Assembly: GCF_039909015.1 (NCBI RefSeq)
Contig: NZ_CP150919.1
Location: 3,510,501-3,574,500, forward strand
DNA: 64,000 nucleotides
Source: Pseudomonas grandcourensis
Lineage (GTDB): Bacteria > Pseudomonadota > Gammaproteobacteria > Pseudomonadales > Pseudomonadaceae
Direction of reading: 5' to 3'
Part shown: positions 63,970 to 64,000 of the stretch, piece after piece
How the letters are laid out: each line of letters opens with the position of its first letter
Numbering within the stretch: position 1 is the first letter of the stretch
Translations under genes and position numbers: made by a program
Notes under the pieces: model-generated
The model's database searches: none
The model's input: the letters and a program-made list of their open reading frames with translations, nothing else
Told to the model about the DNA's origin: nothing

Positions 63970-63999
63970 TTACGCAGCGGCGAACAACTGCTCGCTGAT
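63970..63999 (-). CDS. C-terminal end of a leftward gene cut by the right edge
   Basis: Reading leftward, nine codons giving ISEQLFAAA and a TAA stop (63970-63972) are visible, followed by a terminator. The ending looks like a normal soluble-protein C-terminus but the product cannot be identified from nine residues. Confidence 0.4.
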   Translation of the reverse strand: MSEQLFAAA

Positions 64000-64000
64000 T

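Overview
The window is a high-GC, densely coded chromosomal segment that reads as Pseudomonas, most likely the P. fluorescens group. The evidence is near-canonical MexS, MexT, MexF and OprN proteins, a fluorescent-pseudomonad mannitol operon (mtlEFGKDYZ with an AraC-type MtlR), DUF1652 and DUF2790 proteins, LpxO, and many copies of the 'GTGGGAGCGAGCCTGCTCGCGA' class of REP element. No rRNA, tRNA or CRISPR array was seen.

Layout. 1-1342: 5' part of a large unidentified protein running off the left edge. 1.9-4.1 kb: divergent mexS/mexT. 4.2-20.6 kb: a complete hydroxyproline catabolic block, comprising a GntR/FCD regulator, 4-hydroxyproline 2-epimerase, three-subunit D-hydroxyproline dehydrogenase, PAS-AraC regulator, polar amino acid ABC transporter with an embedded aconitase-X (cis-3-hydroxyproline dehydratase), a second proline-racemase-family enzyme with a Ser/Thr active site, the deaminase, an MFS permease, 2-oxoglutarate semialdehyde dehydrogenase and a convergent Delta1-pyrroline-2-carboxylate reductase. 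20.9-26.8 kb: mexEF-oprN, separated here from mexT by that block. 27-30.3 kb: an AaeAXB-like aromatic-acid efflux set. 30.5 kb: a TPR protein. 31.6-38.8 kb: a signalling module of a three-receiver hybrid kinase, CheR, CheB, a receiver-kinase and two single receivers. 38.9-41.2 kb: a glycosyltransferase and a PLC-X-domain protein. 41.2-50.8 kb: mtlR and the mannitol operon. 50.8-57.3 kb: small envelope and metabolic genes, including ecotin, a catalytic-only threonine dehydratase preceded by a leader-peptide attenuator, a PQQ sugar dehydrogenase and lpxO. 57.6-59.2 kb: an AT-rich acquired acyltransferase next to a frameshifted integrase remnant. 59.2-64 kb: an ABC-F ATPase, an MFS transporter, a small Cys-containing secreted protein and a secreted alpha/beta hydrolase.

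How it fits together. The hydroxyproline block can import free hydroxyproline, epimerise trans-4-hydroxy-L-proline, oxidise and deaminate it, and deliver 2-oxoglutarate. AcnX plus the reductase gives a parallel route from cis-3-hydroxyproline to proline. An identical 19-bp palindromic element lies before the transporter gene and before the deaminase gene, and an 11-bp half of it lies before the GntR gene, which suggests one regulon. MexT probably still controls mexEF-oprN in trans: a LysR-type ATC-N9-GAT palindrome and a partial MexT-box sit upstream of mexE. Identities come from reading the translated proteins without database searches.
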